The position numbers and the translations under genes were made by a program. This document shows positions 22,241 through 32,798 of a stretch of 64,000 nucleotides of DNA, piece by piece. Origin of the DNA: Sclerodactyla briareus. Taxonomy: Eukaryota > Echinodermata > Holothuroidea > Dendrochirotida > Sclerodactylidae. The notes under the pieces were generated by a model. It ran no database searches. It was not told the origin of the DNA and saw only the letters and a list, made by a program, of their open reading frames with translations. Numbering within the stretch: position 1 is the stretch's first letter; each line of letters starts with the position of its first letter. The stretch lies in the NCBI GenBank assembly GCA_026419785.1, contig JAODTK010005686.1:62001-126000 (forward strand), written 5' to 3'.

Positions 22241-24840
22241 TTTCGCCCTGTGAACTGCAATGACACTGACAACTTTTTAAATTTCGACGGACAACTTCCT
22301 GCCCCAATGGCTTAGGCCTACATGTGTGTACGAGAAAAAAACAACATGATTGTTTTCACCCGTTCTGTAGAAATATGCATTCATTCAAACGTATGAAGAG
22401 CTCATTTTTTCCATAGCTGACTCAGTCTAAACAACATATGATTTATGATTGATGGTATTATATTCAAACGATTTGTTTTAGCTATAGCTGACTTGACAAC
22501 TATTTAACATTTACCGACATTTGCGATGCGCCGAATCAATAGAGTGCGCTATTCTAGCAGTCCAGACAACAGCGGAACCGACAAATAACTGTCTACATTC
22601 ATCATTCCTTGATTGACTAATGCAAACTGCTTGGAAGTTTGGCGAATCAAATTTCATATTTCGAAGAATATTGAGTCCTTTAAATTCCATTAAATTACGT
22701 AGCGTCCCTGAAACCATTCACCAACATCAAATCATTATGCGATTTGCAGCAGCTGATGGTGGAGCTCTGCTTAGATGGTCACATCATGAACACCCCCTCC
22801 ACCATGATAAGGAAAATAGCACAGTTACAAACGTACCTGTCATGCATAAAGTCACAAAAGTGTTCATAAAGTCTGAAATAACATTAACACGATTGTTCTA
22901 TATTTGAATTCAATTTTCTTTGACGGCGTGGACGCCCATGATTGTATGAAGACTTTATGAGTCTTGGAGCCGCTCCGTTTAGATACTCGGCAGAATCACC
23001 CTCCACATTTCAGAAATGGCATGAAAGGGGATGGGTTCCTAACTCCACCTGTTTACGTAAAGTGTAAACTTGCAGTAGGTTCTTAGGCATTTAGTGGGTT
23101 AACTTCGTAATCACTTGCTGACATATCCTTTCACAAAAATATAGACAGGCTTCAGATGCTGTGTTGCTAATTATCCGGGTATATCCTGCCGATGACAAAC
23201 TCTTCAACATTTTCGTCTACTAAAATCGCACATCCAGATGTTTGCAAGTGCCCTTTCCGGCGATCCAGAAGGTATAACAAGCTGAAATTTCATCACCCAG
23301 CCCCCCCCCCCCCCCCCCCCTCACCAAAACAAATCGGTCTTATCAATCTTATAAAAAAAATCACATCTGGGGCAAAATCGCCAACCACGGCCGTGATCCC
23401 AACTTGGTTAGTAAAGCTGTACATGTTTTGCATGATTGGCGTAGTCTTCACTTTAGAGTCGAACTAGAGCGGTTACTAATAGTCATATTTGTGTTAAACG
23501 TTATTATTGCTGGTTCTGTTTATGCGTGTCAATAGGCGTTGATTCACCTGATTTCCCCCTCTTTTCATTTCGTTATGGTCATCCAATTAGACATCATATA
23601 GACCGTGAATGACATATGGGTGGATTCCATAAATGAGGTACAACCTGTGACATGGCCATTTCTGGGCCAAATTCAGGTTTAAGTTACTGTAGTGTTATAG
23701 CATTTTCACTTTCCTGTGATAGGTAACCACATTAACAGTTAAGTTTTGGAAGACCTTTCCATAGATTATGAGTTGTCTGCAGTAGTCCTATATCTGCAAT
23801 ATCAGCAAATTCATGGAAAACAATGGTTCCCCGTGTAAAGGGGACATTAATTATTCATAAATGCATTTGAAACCACAGTCAAATTTTTTATAAAACTTTT
23901 TTGTTGCTCTCTTCATAAAGTAGGACATCCTGTAGCTGAAAACATTAATAATTTCACTGTCATGCGCTTTATTTCATTGTTATGAGCACAACATGGAGTT
24001 TCCCCGTGTATACAAACAGGGGGACTGAATTCGGAATATGCACTATTTTTTAATGTGGGAGCTGTCAGGTTGGTTTACCCTACATATTGTAAGTCACACT
24101 AAGCATAGTAGCCCAATCCAAAATGGCAATAAAACAAGTTTAAGGAACATGTTTTTAATTCCATGTAAAGTTCCCCAACGTAATTTGACAGGGAGCATTG
24201 AAATGGCTTTCCTAAACTGAGAAAGGCATATTTCCATTTCAGTGTGAAATTATTGATTTAAACTTTCCGATGTATAAAAACCATGCAACACGCTCCCATG
24301 TACAGTAAAAAAGTAACAACGTTTTTATAGATTGCTTGGAAATCAGGTCTCAACAATCAATGACGAAGAGATGTAATTACTTAGTCTTGTGTTGAGACGA
24401 GATTGTCGTGGCACGTCTTATAATACAAAGCCCAATCATTGACCCTCTCTTTCGTTTGCTGATGTATCAGTGGCAAACTACAGGACGGTATCGATAGTTT
24501 TGGACGAAATGGTCGGCCTATAGCCTTTTCGCGAATAGGCCTCTCGCAATGCATTGTGGTATGGCTCAGGGAGCAAAGTAGGCAATCTATGGAAAAGGCT
24601 GAATAGGAATCTAAGTGGGGACAACTTACTACATTTTGAGAGGATATGGACAGAACTAAATAATATAACTGAAATACACCGTTTTTCCAAACATCTAACA
24701 CAAAACGCCCCCTGAAGTATCCCGGCATGCATCAAAACATCCCACAGTTCACCGCAACATGCTATTTGCGAGAAGGTCCTAGCATTACCAAATGTCGCAT
24801 GGAAAAAAGAAGCCACAGAGTCAATGAACAAGAATTCTAT
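22241..24840. other. Predicted lectin intron, no exon recognised
   Basis: Holds a 20-base C-run at 23301-23320 and AT-rich unique-looking sequence. I searched for the N-terminal half of a C-type lectin domain (WIGL- and CY-type motifs) and found none, so either an exon is broken or the domain is split in exons too diverged to see. Confidence 0.3.
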
Positions 24841-25427
24841 TCATCTAGGCTCATTCATATTGCAGTCTGCGACGTTGATGTTACATGCAGGGAGGGCAAA
24901 TACTGCGCATATAAACGATACAATTGACTGAGCAGTAGCGAGTAACAAGTGCAGTCCCTCCCGGCCGGCTCCTGGCACCTGGTATATATCGATGACGAGG
25001 ACGCGAACGAGTGCATCGCTGACATCATTGGAACTATTTAACAACAATTGGGCGTGTATAGGTGCGAAGAATGGACGAAAAAAAAAAAATGAAGGTAGGC
25101 TCTCAAACCCGGAAGACTTTATTAAAAATTTCATGTTTTTAATTAGTTTAGTCGATAGCTAGGGTATGCCCATTCTATTTTGAGGGGTGGTGGTGAGTAT
25201 TCGAGTAAAAGGGAGATTTTATTCGTAGTGATTCGATTTTTTGTAAAGTAGTATGAAAGAGTCAGGAAGGAGAATCCATGAAAACGACACTGAAACCGAT
25301 ACAACAACCCGCAAAGAAAACTTGAGGAACGCGCCACAATTCTTGAAGAACAAATCCAAAAACAAACTGTTTGCGAGGGATTACACACTCTTAGGAAAAG
25401 CAAAGTTTTCAGTCGAACCCCATTTAA
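24841..25427. other. Predicted lectin intron, continued
   Basis: After ATTCATATTGCAG, positions 24874-24930 read CDVDVTCREGKYCAYKRYN then stop, in the phase required by the lectin exons. Its acceptor is weak and the lectin C-terminus is better explained by 27908-28098, so I do not call it an exon. Confidence 0.25.
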
Positions 25428-25458
25428 TATTATATTATTATTATTCATGTATTATTAT
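25428..25458. repeat. (ATT)n microsatellite
   Basis: ATATTATATTATTATTATTC-like tract, possibly the tail of an unrecognised retroposon. Confidence 0.7.
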
Positions 25459-25647
25459 GTAGTACGTTGGGAGGCATGCAGTTTGGGGACGGCGTTCGTG
25501 TTTCTGGGGAATAGGCGACCTTTTCGATAGGAAGGCAGGCGGACCGCAATGTACAGGGCCTCGGCAGGCAAGTTGGGTAATGTCTGTTTGGGAAGGGTTG
25601 TTTTGAATTAGATTCAGGGGGCGAGAGTGTCGGGTTACTACTTGACA

Positions 25648-25715
25648 GGGTTGTTAATAGCGGTCCGCGCAGTGACACTCACGGGTCGTTAATAGCGTCC
25701 GACGCAGTGACACTC
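25648..25715 (+). repeat. 33-bp tandem duplication
   Basis: Two copies start with GGGT(T/C)GTTAATAGCG and end in CGCAGTGACACTC, at 25648-25680 and 25683-25715. They differ by a few substitutions and indels. Confidence 0.85.
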
Positions 25716-25728
25716 TGCAAGGATACTA

Positions 25729-26017
25729 TTAGCATGGACAGTTAGCCAGCTGTCTTTTTTCTCTGCGCTGATGTTCAAGAATCAGGAACAAACTTGATGA
25801 GTTCCAGATTTGGTCCAGTACGCAAGCTGAGTAGTTGGAAGTACGGAGTCTTGGCTTTACAGTGAGATATCCACGACCGAAGTTCACGTTCATGGTTATG
25901 TTGCTTATAAGGCCAAGATCGACAGATACTCTCAGTGGGCAGTGTGGGTGGAGTTTGGATGTAGGGAGGTCTGACTGCGCTAATCCCGTTCGTGTAGCAA
26001 CATTAAACTTCACGTGA
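25729..26017. other. Region open on both strands; unassigned
   Basis: The minus strand is open for about 95 codons (includes SVDLGLISNITMNVNFGRGY). The plus strand has an acceptor GTCTTGGCTTTACAG (before 25863) and donor ACAG|GTGAGC at about 26021, but the frame matching phase 1 meets TGA six bases before that donor. It may be a real exon damaged by an indel. No domain is recognised. Confidence 0.25.
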
Positions 26018-26059
26018 CAGGTGAGCCTAGTTTAATTTTTTTATTATCCAAATATTCCT

Positions 26060-26300
26060 TGGCCTGATGGTAGTAGTGGTAGCCAAGGATCTGACTTTTC
26101 ATATGTCACCCACAGTGGAGCACACCCATGTGAAAAGTTGGTGGGTTGGAGGGGGGGGGGGGGGGGGTGGGTGGGTGGGGCCAGTTGAACCGGAGAGACT
26201 GTGTCCAAATGTTAAGTCAACAGGAATATCGTCAAAAGGTGGTGGTTTATATCCTCCATATCTCCCGCGGATGGGGGGGGGGTTGTATGGGGGTTAGATA
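26060..26300. repeat. G-run block
   Basis: A 17-base G-run (26151-26167) followed by GGGTGGGTGGGG, and an 8-9-base G-run near 26275. It is probably part of a G-rich mobile element but has no defined ends. It has strong potential for G-quadruplex structure. Confidence 0.5.
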
Positions 26301-26539
26301 TAAGATCGGTTCGTTCGTCGCATGTTCCTTTCTACCATAAAGCATATTTGGGATTTAGTCCTGAGTAGTGATCGGGTATCCGTTGGATAATGAGAGGAGT
26401 TAGGTTAAGTTTGGCGCAAGTGATCACGAATTAAGCTTTCGATATGTCCTGTTCTGTGAATATTTATACCAGAGCGTCGAGGCTCGTTGATTGCTTCTTG
26501 AAGGTCGTGGGGAGGGTAATTTTCTGGGTTTCTTTCTGA

Positions 26540-26770
26540 TGTAGTATATGTTCGCCTGGAGAAATAACGGAGAAACTGCAGAAATTCAGAGTGGTGAAGT
26601 CTGGCGACTAAGTTTACTCCTCATTGAAATGTTTTTCCGACCAGTTGTCCTTTCCATAAGCTATTATACACAATAAGACCTTACAAGTATTGTTTTGTTC
26701 CGGTTGATGGAGGAGAACAAATGTACCTCCTATTATTCGGAATCATATGGGCGATTTTTTTTCAGTGAGT
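26540..26770. repeat. Repeat shared with 34.88-35.2 kb
   Basis: ATGTTCGCC, GAGAAACTGCAGAAAT, CCGACCAGTTGTC(C/G)(T/G)TCCAT and a later GGAATC...TCATATGG(G/T)CGATTTT occur in the same order and orientation in both places. The minus strand of the 34.9-kb copy is open over 90 codons, so this may be a decayed retroelement ORF. Confidence 0.5.
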
Positions 26771-26779
26771 ATGGTCTAG

Positions 26780-27867
26780 TTCGGGGTACTCGGCATGGTT
26801 CAGGAGAAAATCGTTTCGACCGTGTGTTGATATCTCATGGAATTCACGGAAAATATTACTATTGCAATTGACAACGGCAGTGGTTTGTTGATATATTTTT
26901 TCTAGACTTCAAGAAAGCTTTTGACAAGGCTCTCATGATCGTCTCTTGCTAAAATTGGAAAGTTTTGGTATAAAGGCGATTGTCTTAGTGGATTCGTCGA
27001 TGCATTTTGATAGGGAACAACGATTTGGCATTCATGGGCGTTTGTTTCCTCGGCAAAAGGTCACTAGTGGGTTTCCCCAAGGATCGGTTCCTGGGCCATC
27101 ACTTTCTAGCGTATAGTGACGATCTTGGACATTAGATGCATTCATGATTATGAAAAGTTTGCGGACTAAAACCGAGGGGTTTTTGACATAATCTCCGAAT
27201 GGTCTTCAGATGGACAAATGTTCCCAATGCTGATAAGTGCAAAGTTCTATGATGTTGGTTCCCAAAATTGAAGACGCTTCTTTTAGTTCATGCTAAAATA
27301 TTTATCCCGTGAATCAGGCAGGAGTTCATGTTACATTCTTCTTTGGAACCTTCTAAGCAGTGTGCTAAAGCTGCGAAGAGAGGTAACTGGGTTCTTGGCT
27401 TGATTACACTTCAGTTTCCTTGATAAGATATTGTCGTAGGCTGTTCATGCAAATGTTGAGACCTCGCCTGGAGTATTCTATCCAAGTGTGGAATCCTTTA
27501 CTTCCCGAGAGATAAACAGGTGATTTAAAACATCCATTGTAGGGCTATTGATATAATTCACTGTCTTAGAGATACTTACGAGGAAAGATTAAACTCGTCT
27601 CAGTCTTAACTTCGAATTCGGGTTGAATTGATTCAGTTACTTAAAATTCTCATGGATTGGGGGGTCTTCCTTACACTATTTTTCCGAGTAGTTTCTTGAA
27701 GATGTTTCTGTCTGGGAGTGTGAATGCGTCCAAGAACAAGCGCGATTCATTTTTCAAGAGGTTGGGCGAATGCTTCAGGCATCTGGGTTACTCTTATCTT
27801 TTGGGATGATGTGGATTCAGGGTCTCTATGAGGATTTTGTCTTCCTGGCCCTTTGTCATTAAACTAA
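26780..27867 (+). mobile_element. 5'-truncated, decayed LINE inside the lectin intron
   Basis: Reverse transcriptase remnants of a CR1/L2/Jockey-group LINE. About 26795-26825 resembles the QHGFRRNRS motif. 26880-26960 reads VDIFFLDFKKAFDKA, then LLLKLESFGIKGD in a shifted frame. 27062-27105 reads TSGFPQGSVPGPS. The catalytic box at 27158-27169 is FAD followed by a stop, so the second Asp is lost. 27449-27495 gives LRPRLEYSIQVWNP. The segment ends in an ATT-rich tail directly upstream of the lectin exon. The element is in the same orientation as the gene and is inactive. Confidence 0.85.
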
Positions 27868-27903
27868 TAATGAATACTATTATTATTATCTTATTATTAT
27901 TAT
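27868..27903 (+). repeat. (ATT)n tract, LINE tail abutting a splice acceptor
   Basis: TATTATTATTATCTTATTAT-like tract ends at TTCAG (27903-27907). It appears to serve both as the LINE's 3' tail and as the T-rich tract of the last lectin acceptor. Confidence 0.75.
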
Positions 27904-27907
27904 TCAG

Positions 27908-28098
27908 GGACATGGATGTACGGCACCAGTGCTACCAATTTCATAATTGGGATATCCACAACCGGACGGAAATACAGAGGAGAATTGTGCATCTATGATA
28001 CAGGTGGATTCTGGAATGATGTTCCATGTGAATATAGACGCAAGGTGATTTGCGAGAAGTCCCGTAAATTATCTCGGATACCACACAAGAAGACGTGA
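27908..28098 (+). CDS. Last exon of a C-type lectin-like gene (end of CTLD)
   Basis: The exon follows TTATTCAG and starts with two bases that complete a codon (phase 1), then TWMYGTSATNF. It contains the conserved end of a C-type lectin domain: GELCIYDTGGFWNDVPC followed by EYRRKVICEKS, which includes the WND motif and the last two cysteines. A basic tail RKLSRIPHKKT follows and the stop is TGA at 28096-28098. CTLDs bind carbohydrates or other ligands outside the cell, often in innate immunity. The calcium-site 2 WND is kept; the EPN/QPD motif that would report sugar specificity would lie upstream and is not visible. The N-terminal half of the domain was not found, so the gene is incomplete or disrupted. 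A poly(A) signal lies 214 nt downstream of the stop. Confidence 0.85.
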
Positions 28099-28311
28099 TG
28101 ACGTAGAGTCTGAGAGGGAGCTGAAGATTCTCATCGAATACGGACGAGATTCAACGACAGACAAAGAGCTCTCTCATTGAGAACCAGAGGGCGGGGCTTT
28201 TTTACGCTATACCTAAATTACACACATTACCAAATTGATTGAAGAGCGGAAGCTCATTCCATGATAGAGGTATCTATTAGAAAAAATACACCAACTTTCA
28301 TTTGCAACTTC

Positions 28312-28317
28312 AATAAA
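28312..28317 (+). terminator. Poly(A) signal of the lectin-like gene
   Basis: AATAAA lies 214 nt after the stop codon, giving a 3' UTR of about 240 nt. A second AATAAA occurs at about 28349. Confidence 0.55.
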
Positions 28318-28359
28318 AACAAACATAAGACGACACACTTCAATTACTAATAAAGTAAA

Positions 28360-29030
28360 TCGGAAATATCGCGGATGAATATTAAAATCTAATTTTTTTA
28401 TTGAATGCAGAGTGTAGCGTCTGAAAAGTGGGAGGCCCTCTTGGAGTTACTTTTCGACCTTCAAAGTAAACTTAAAGTATGAACCCATTGATATTCAATT
28501 GCTGCCTTTTTACCTCTTTCTTCTGGGGAGCATGAAGTACCTCAGTCGAAAAATGGAAAAGATGGCCTCAGCAATCCATTAATACTCAAAGAAAATTCTT
28601 TCCTTTGAAAAAATAAATTGTCTCTAAAAAATAGTTTGCGTCAACAGTAAATGAAAATTCGGAGATTATGCTGCAACCTTAACCCCGGAAAAGATGAACT
28701 AAAGTTTCATCACTACGACCACGAAAGTCACATTGATGGTTATAGTTTTATCATAAATGCAAATAAGTCTGGATTGTGCCTAATATACGATGAAAGTGAC
28801 GGTATTGGTAACTCACATCATAAAGATGTAAGGGCTAAAAGGGCAGCCTTATACCTGACAAACCCTCCCTGACAAATATTGAATGATGGAACGCAAAACC
28901 ATAGTTAACATACACTCGCTATCGACCCAGCATACAGCGTGCGAACCAAGAGATAATAAAAAGCGGTCCGTAGCGACCAAATCCGATTTTTAAGGATGAT
29001 GAATGGCACAATCACTATGACAAATGGACC
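28360..29030. other. One unassigned ORF (28651-28872)
   Basis: The plus-strand frame from ATG 28651 codes for 73 residues including YSFIINANKSGLCLIYDESD. GLCLI preceded by a tyrosine recalls the start of caspase catalytic domains, but nothing after it fits (no QACRG, no conserved His-Gly). A donor-like GAT|GTAAGG lies at 28828. Otherwise featureless. Confidence 0.2.
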
Positions 29031-29034
29031 GTTG

Positions 29035-29111
29035 TACGGAAGCCACCTACGGGAAGGTTAGCCCCCCCCCCCCTTAGCACTGGATCTGTCGCGTAAGCGG
29101 TGGCTTCCGTA
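29035..29111. repeat. 13-bp perfect inverted repeat around a C-run
   Basis: TACGGAAGCCACC at 29035-29047 and its reverse complement at 29099-29111 are separated by 51 bases containing about 12 C (from 29062). Confidence 0.8.
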
Positions 29112-29149
29112 GGCAACGGCTACCAGTTGTCGTCCCACGATAAATGATA

Positions 29150-29720
29150 CCCTACATCCCTACCACTCTGCAGGACACCCCTCAGTTATTTTATCCACCA
29201 CATACCTTTTACCGGCGCAATCAATATAAAGTTCGTTGTCTCACGATTTCATTGTATTTTACTTAATGTCTCTCGTTGTTCTCCCACGACAGTTTTCACA
29301 ACCCCCACGTGCTGAAAATCTGTGTTGTGAAGCCCTTGCTCAATGAACCCAAATAGAGAGATGGAAAGCATGGAAAATAAAATTCCAATCTGACATAGCG
29401 AAGGATTCTTCGAAATCAATGAAAAGTAATAACCCAGGAGCAGACTTTTTATTGCAGTAGTTATTCGTATCTAGATACAAGATTTTCCACGCTAGGCGAC
29501 CTTTGATATAACCAGTCTGATCATGACCAATTATAAATAGGGGATATTTTCTAATGCTTTCGAGGCACATTTTGTAATCAAAGTCTCAATAATGAAAATT
29601 GGAAATTTGCCGATAATCTTATCAATGCGTGATCATTGTCTGGGTTTGGAATAACGAATAAGTGTAATTGAACTGCGGGATTGTTCACTGGAAAGAGACA
29701 CCTGCCCATAAGAAAAAATA
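29150..29720 (-). mobile_element. Tx1/L1-like LINE reverse transcriptase fragment
   Basis: The minus strand (29570 down to 29340) reads LFIIGHDQTGYIKGR then APGLLLFIDFEESF and SDWNFIF. This is RT motif region 1-2 and motif A (consensus LLLLDFEKAFDSVSW) of L1/Tx1-type LINEs. The preceding part (about 29600-29570) resembles LLN-DYK-...-KAL in a shifted frame. Downstream, near 29230-29260, RQRTLYIDCAGKR may be the decayed RQG-PLSPYLF motif. Motif A keeps the first Asp, but downstream motifs are broken. It is a short dead fragment of a different LINE class from the other copies here. Confidence 0.8.
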
Positions 29721-30519
29721 GAGAATTCGTGACGAGATCACCAATAACAGGCCCAAAAAATACTTGTAGACGACCTCCAGTAAGGCCATACTACCCGGGC
29801 TCTGCCCGTTGGTCACAGAGTACAAGGCAACCTGCACTCCTCATTCGTTAATGAAGGGTCCGTCGCAAGACCTGGACTCGTCACCCATGGATAACGATCT
29901 ACAAGTAACGAAGAAATGCGATAAAAACCGGGATGCTATTACAAATACAACAACAACCGTTTTACTACTATATACCTATTTGTAAAAACAAAACCGAAGG
30001 TTGATACTGACCTCATCGCCAGAGAAAGTCAATAATTCACGAATTACAGAGGTGGATTATTCGAAGTGGATCAGAATGTTTTTTTTGGGGGGGGGGGAAT
30101 CAAAATAATCCGTACTTCCTCCTCCCCCATTGCCCGACCCAGGCTATCTCTGGAGGAAAATGGTACGTTGGAATTTCTAATTGAAGGCAAGTCCAACCAA
30201 TTAATACTTCTTTTGGTGTTATAATGTTGAAGAGATAAAAAATCATTCCAATATAACTTTGTTCCAGGTTTATAGCATGTTCGGTGGGAAGATATGGCTT
30301 CCTCACTTCATATAATTTAGTTATTTTTGGCAAACTGGCAACCTTTGTATGATGTCATAGCTCCCAATATAAGGGAAAGACATATTTCTCGTTGTCTTTA
30401 AAATTTGTTTTTTCCAAATTCTTATTTCTATATTTGTCCGAGTGAATTGTGTATTGTGTCGTTTATAAGTGTAAATTTTAGTGATCTTCTCATATTAGCT
30501 CATGTCGTTATGAGCTTCC
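29721..30519. other. No recognisable gene
   Basis: Holds a G-run of about 12 (after a T-run) near 30084-30099. Nothing else stands out. Confidence 0.3.
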
Positions 30520-30856
30520 ATATGCAAACCAATACGCGAGTTTCGGAGCAATCTGGAAGCCCGAGGACTTTCCTCAGTGCTTTTGGCAAGGCATGTCTCC
30601 TGAAATGTGCCACGCCACCCACGATTAAAGTGGGCTATCCAAACCCTGGGAGTTACTTGTGAAGAGTATCGAGCGCCGATGTTGGCTGCTTGATATTGGG
30701 AATTCCCCCAGGGACACGATGAAGTGACTCTGAAACGGTGGCGTCTAAGAGAGCAAGCAATAGTCACTAAGATTCAGGGGTAATATCTGTAAAGCGCTTT
30801 GGCAATCTTCGACTGAGAAAGCGCTATAATAAAAACGAGATATTATTATTATCTGA
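30520..30856 (+). mobile_element. Retroposon-like repeat with ATT tail, copy 2
   Basis: The body matches 7561-7700 in inverted orientation (AGGCATGTCTCCTGAAATG, GCCACGCCACCCACG, GAAGAGTATCG). It ends with TAAAGCGCTTTGGCAATC, GAGAAAGCGCTATAATAAAA and a (ATT)n tail at 30840-30853. AAAGCGCTTT is palindromic, and this kind of 3' stem with simple tail is typical of SINE or LINE 3' ends in marine invertebrates. No RNA polymerase III promoter boxes were recognised. Confidence 0.6.
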
Positions 30857-31418
30857 ATTATGAATTATCTTACGCGAACGGAGGGATTATATACCCTCCC
30901 AAACAGGTTTGCCCACCCTTCCTATCTAGTACAAATGTTACAGTTGTGCAATATAAATAGCTGCACTGTGTTCTTATTATTGTGCTCCAATTGCGTTCAT
31001 CATCAACTGCCTTTGAAACTAAAGCTCAGTCCAGCATGTTTATCTCATATCATTTTACCATGATAGCGTTGAAGGCTCACTTGCTCTCCGATTCAGGGAT
31101 CATCAACAAGAAGCTCGGTCAGCTGTGTATCTCATATAAGCACGTAGTGAAGCGGGACGTCATGTAGAAGAAATAAATGTACATAAATCATGAAAGGAAG
31201 CGGCATCGTTAGGACAATAGAAATTCACTAATGAGTTTACGGGTGAGGCCCACCCGACTATCGATCCACAATCAAAATATCTTGACTAGAAAGAATGCAC
31301 ACTCCTTTTGATTCTCTTCCTTCTATTTGAGGCACTACGTCCATAAAATTATAACGACCCCTCCCCCATCATATTGCCATTACCACCCATCTCTGGGTGT
31401 GCTATGCGTTCCTTACAG
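30857..31418. other. No recognisable gene
   Basis: Short frames only. No motif or repeat is recognised. Confidence 0.3.
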
Positions 31419-31523
31419 AACAATTAATGTCTTTTACCAATCTCCGAATAGGGGACGGTGCCTTTAGACTTTTACCGTCTTCAAATAGGAAGAGACCTTT
31501 CGCCTCTTTTAGACTGCTGCAAT
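31419..31523 (+). CDS. Candidate internal exon, unknown product
   Basis: A good acceptor (CTATGCGTTCCTTACAG) and a consensus donor (CAAT|GTAAGT) frame 105 nt. Only one of three frames is open, in phase 1-1, encoding QLMSFTNLRIGDGAFRLL then PSSNRKRPFASFRLLQ. No family is recognised. It may be chance: random DNA of this length gives a few such frames. Confidence 0.25.
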
Positions 31524-31669
31524 GTAAGTCCCAGCAAATTGCATCGTACGACATTTTCGATCTTGTGTCGAAACAGTTCTTGACGCATGTAATTCATAAG
31601 CCATTCATACAAAATTCTGGTGTTTATCAGAACAGTCATTTAAAACAATCAAATACCTTACCTCTTAGA

Positions 31670-32063
31670 AGTTCAATCAACATGATAGAGTAATAATCCA
31701 CAATTGTCCAGGTTTTCCGGATTGATATGGTTTTCCAGAGGCGGTCCCTCCGTCTGCCTCCGGGAATCGTAGCTTGATGGCCTCATCGAATAGCTGGAAT
31801 CGAGACTCTCAATGAATGACCACTGCCCTTTTATTTCGGCGAGATCCGTTTTCGTCGAATTAATCATCGTACGATGTGGAATATTCATTTGGTTTCCCAA
31901 GCCGTGCGTCTCGCTTCATAAACAGAGCCAGCTCATCCGGAAGGATTGGCCTCGACCACATTATGGGGGAGGTCTCCATTCTTACTTTCCATTGCGATGA
32001 CAGCGCTCGTTCGATAAGCCGGTAAAGCCGGATAACCCAGTGATCAGAGAAAACACTTTGCAT
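31670..32063 (-). other. Coding-like block on the minus strand, unassigned
   Basis: Two overlapping minus-strand frames (32063-31860 and 31900-31673) have balanced, GC-richer codon use. The second ends with SSYDSRRQTEGPPLENHINP and a stop, reading like a hydrophilic cytoplasmic or C-terminal tail. A single frameshift would join them. No domain or clear acceptor is seen. Confidence 0.25.
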
Positions 32064-32797
32064 TCAGGAGGTCGTCACATACCTCGTCTTGCACCAAAGG
32101 GATGCCAACAACACAAACGTTGTTCCGTCGGGAATCCCGCTCCTGTCTATTCACGTTCATGGCTGCAGCTTCCAGACTTTTCATGGTCATTTCGCTCAGC
32201 CAATCCGACCATGTGGGCTCAGCTTAGTTACCCCACAGTTTGCAATCGTACAGAAAAAGACTAGTTGAGATATTTTGCATTATAATTCTTGTTCTTTCCA
32301 GTTATCAATTTTAACAGTCCTATATCGTTGAGTGCCTACTTTCTGTATGGCGCGTTTTTATATTGTGTTCTTTCAATCATCATTATTTCATTTCGGGAGA
32401 GGGGGGGGGGGGCAGCCGCCATGACTGAGGGAGCATGTTTTAAATATATCCTCACCAGCTCACCGACTGTATTGGGAGAAAGTCATTAGGACCCACTATT
32501 GTTTAGGCAACATTAGTTATCCATGCCGCACACGTGTTCACAGTTCAAACAATCATATTCCCTGATAAGCTCTAATACGGCGGAATATCGGAACTAATTA
32601 TTTGTATATCTGTATGCTCGTTGGTTTCTCTCATTTTGGCGTTCAAATATATATATATAAACGTTTATAGGTACAATGGTTTTGTGGAGGATATTTACTG
32701 TTATTTTCATTCATTATTCATTCAGGCTTCAGCCGATAACTTTCAGAATATAATGATCGCCGAAGTCAACGATGGTCACTTTGAATAAATAAATTGA
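32064..32797. other. No recognisable gene
   Basis: Contains a G-run of 11-12 at 32401-32412 and a short TA tract at about 32649-32661. Confidence 0.3.
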
Positions 32798-32798
32798 A

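Noticed and set aside
24381-24831. Two overlapping ~116-codon minus-strand ORFs
   Set aside because: Frames overlap each other and lack motifs; they probably reflect chance absence of stops.
24874-24930. Short Cys-rich terminal exon CDVDVTCREGKYC
   Set aside because: The phase fits the lectin model, but the acceptor is weak and the real CTLD end is at 27908-28098.
28651-28872. Possible caspase-like start (Tyr followed by GLCLI)
   Set aside because: Only a five-residue match; no histidine or QACxG catalytic motif follows, and an in-frame TAA sits directly at the possible acceptor.
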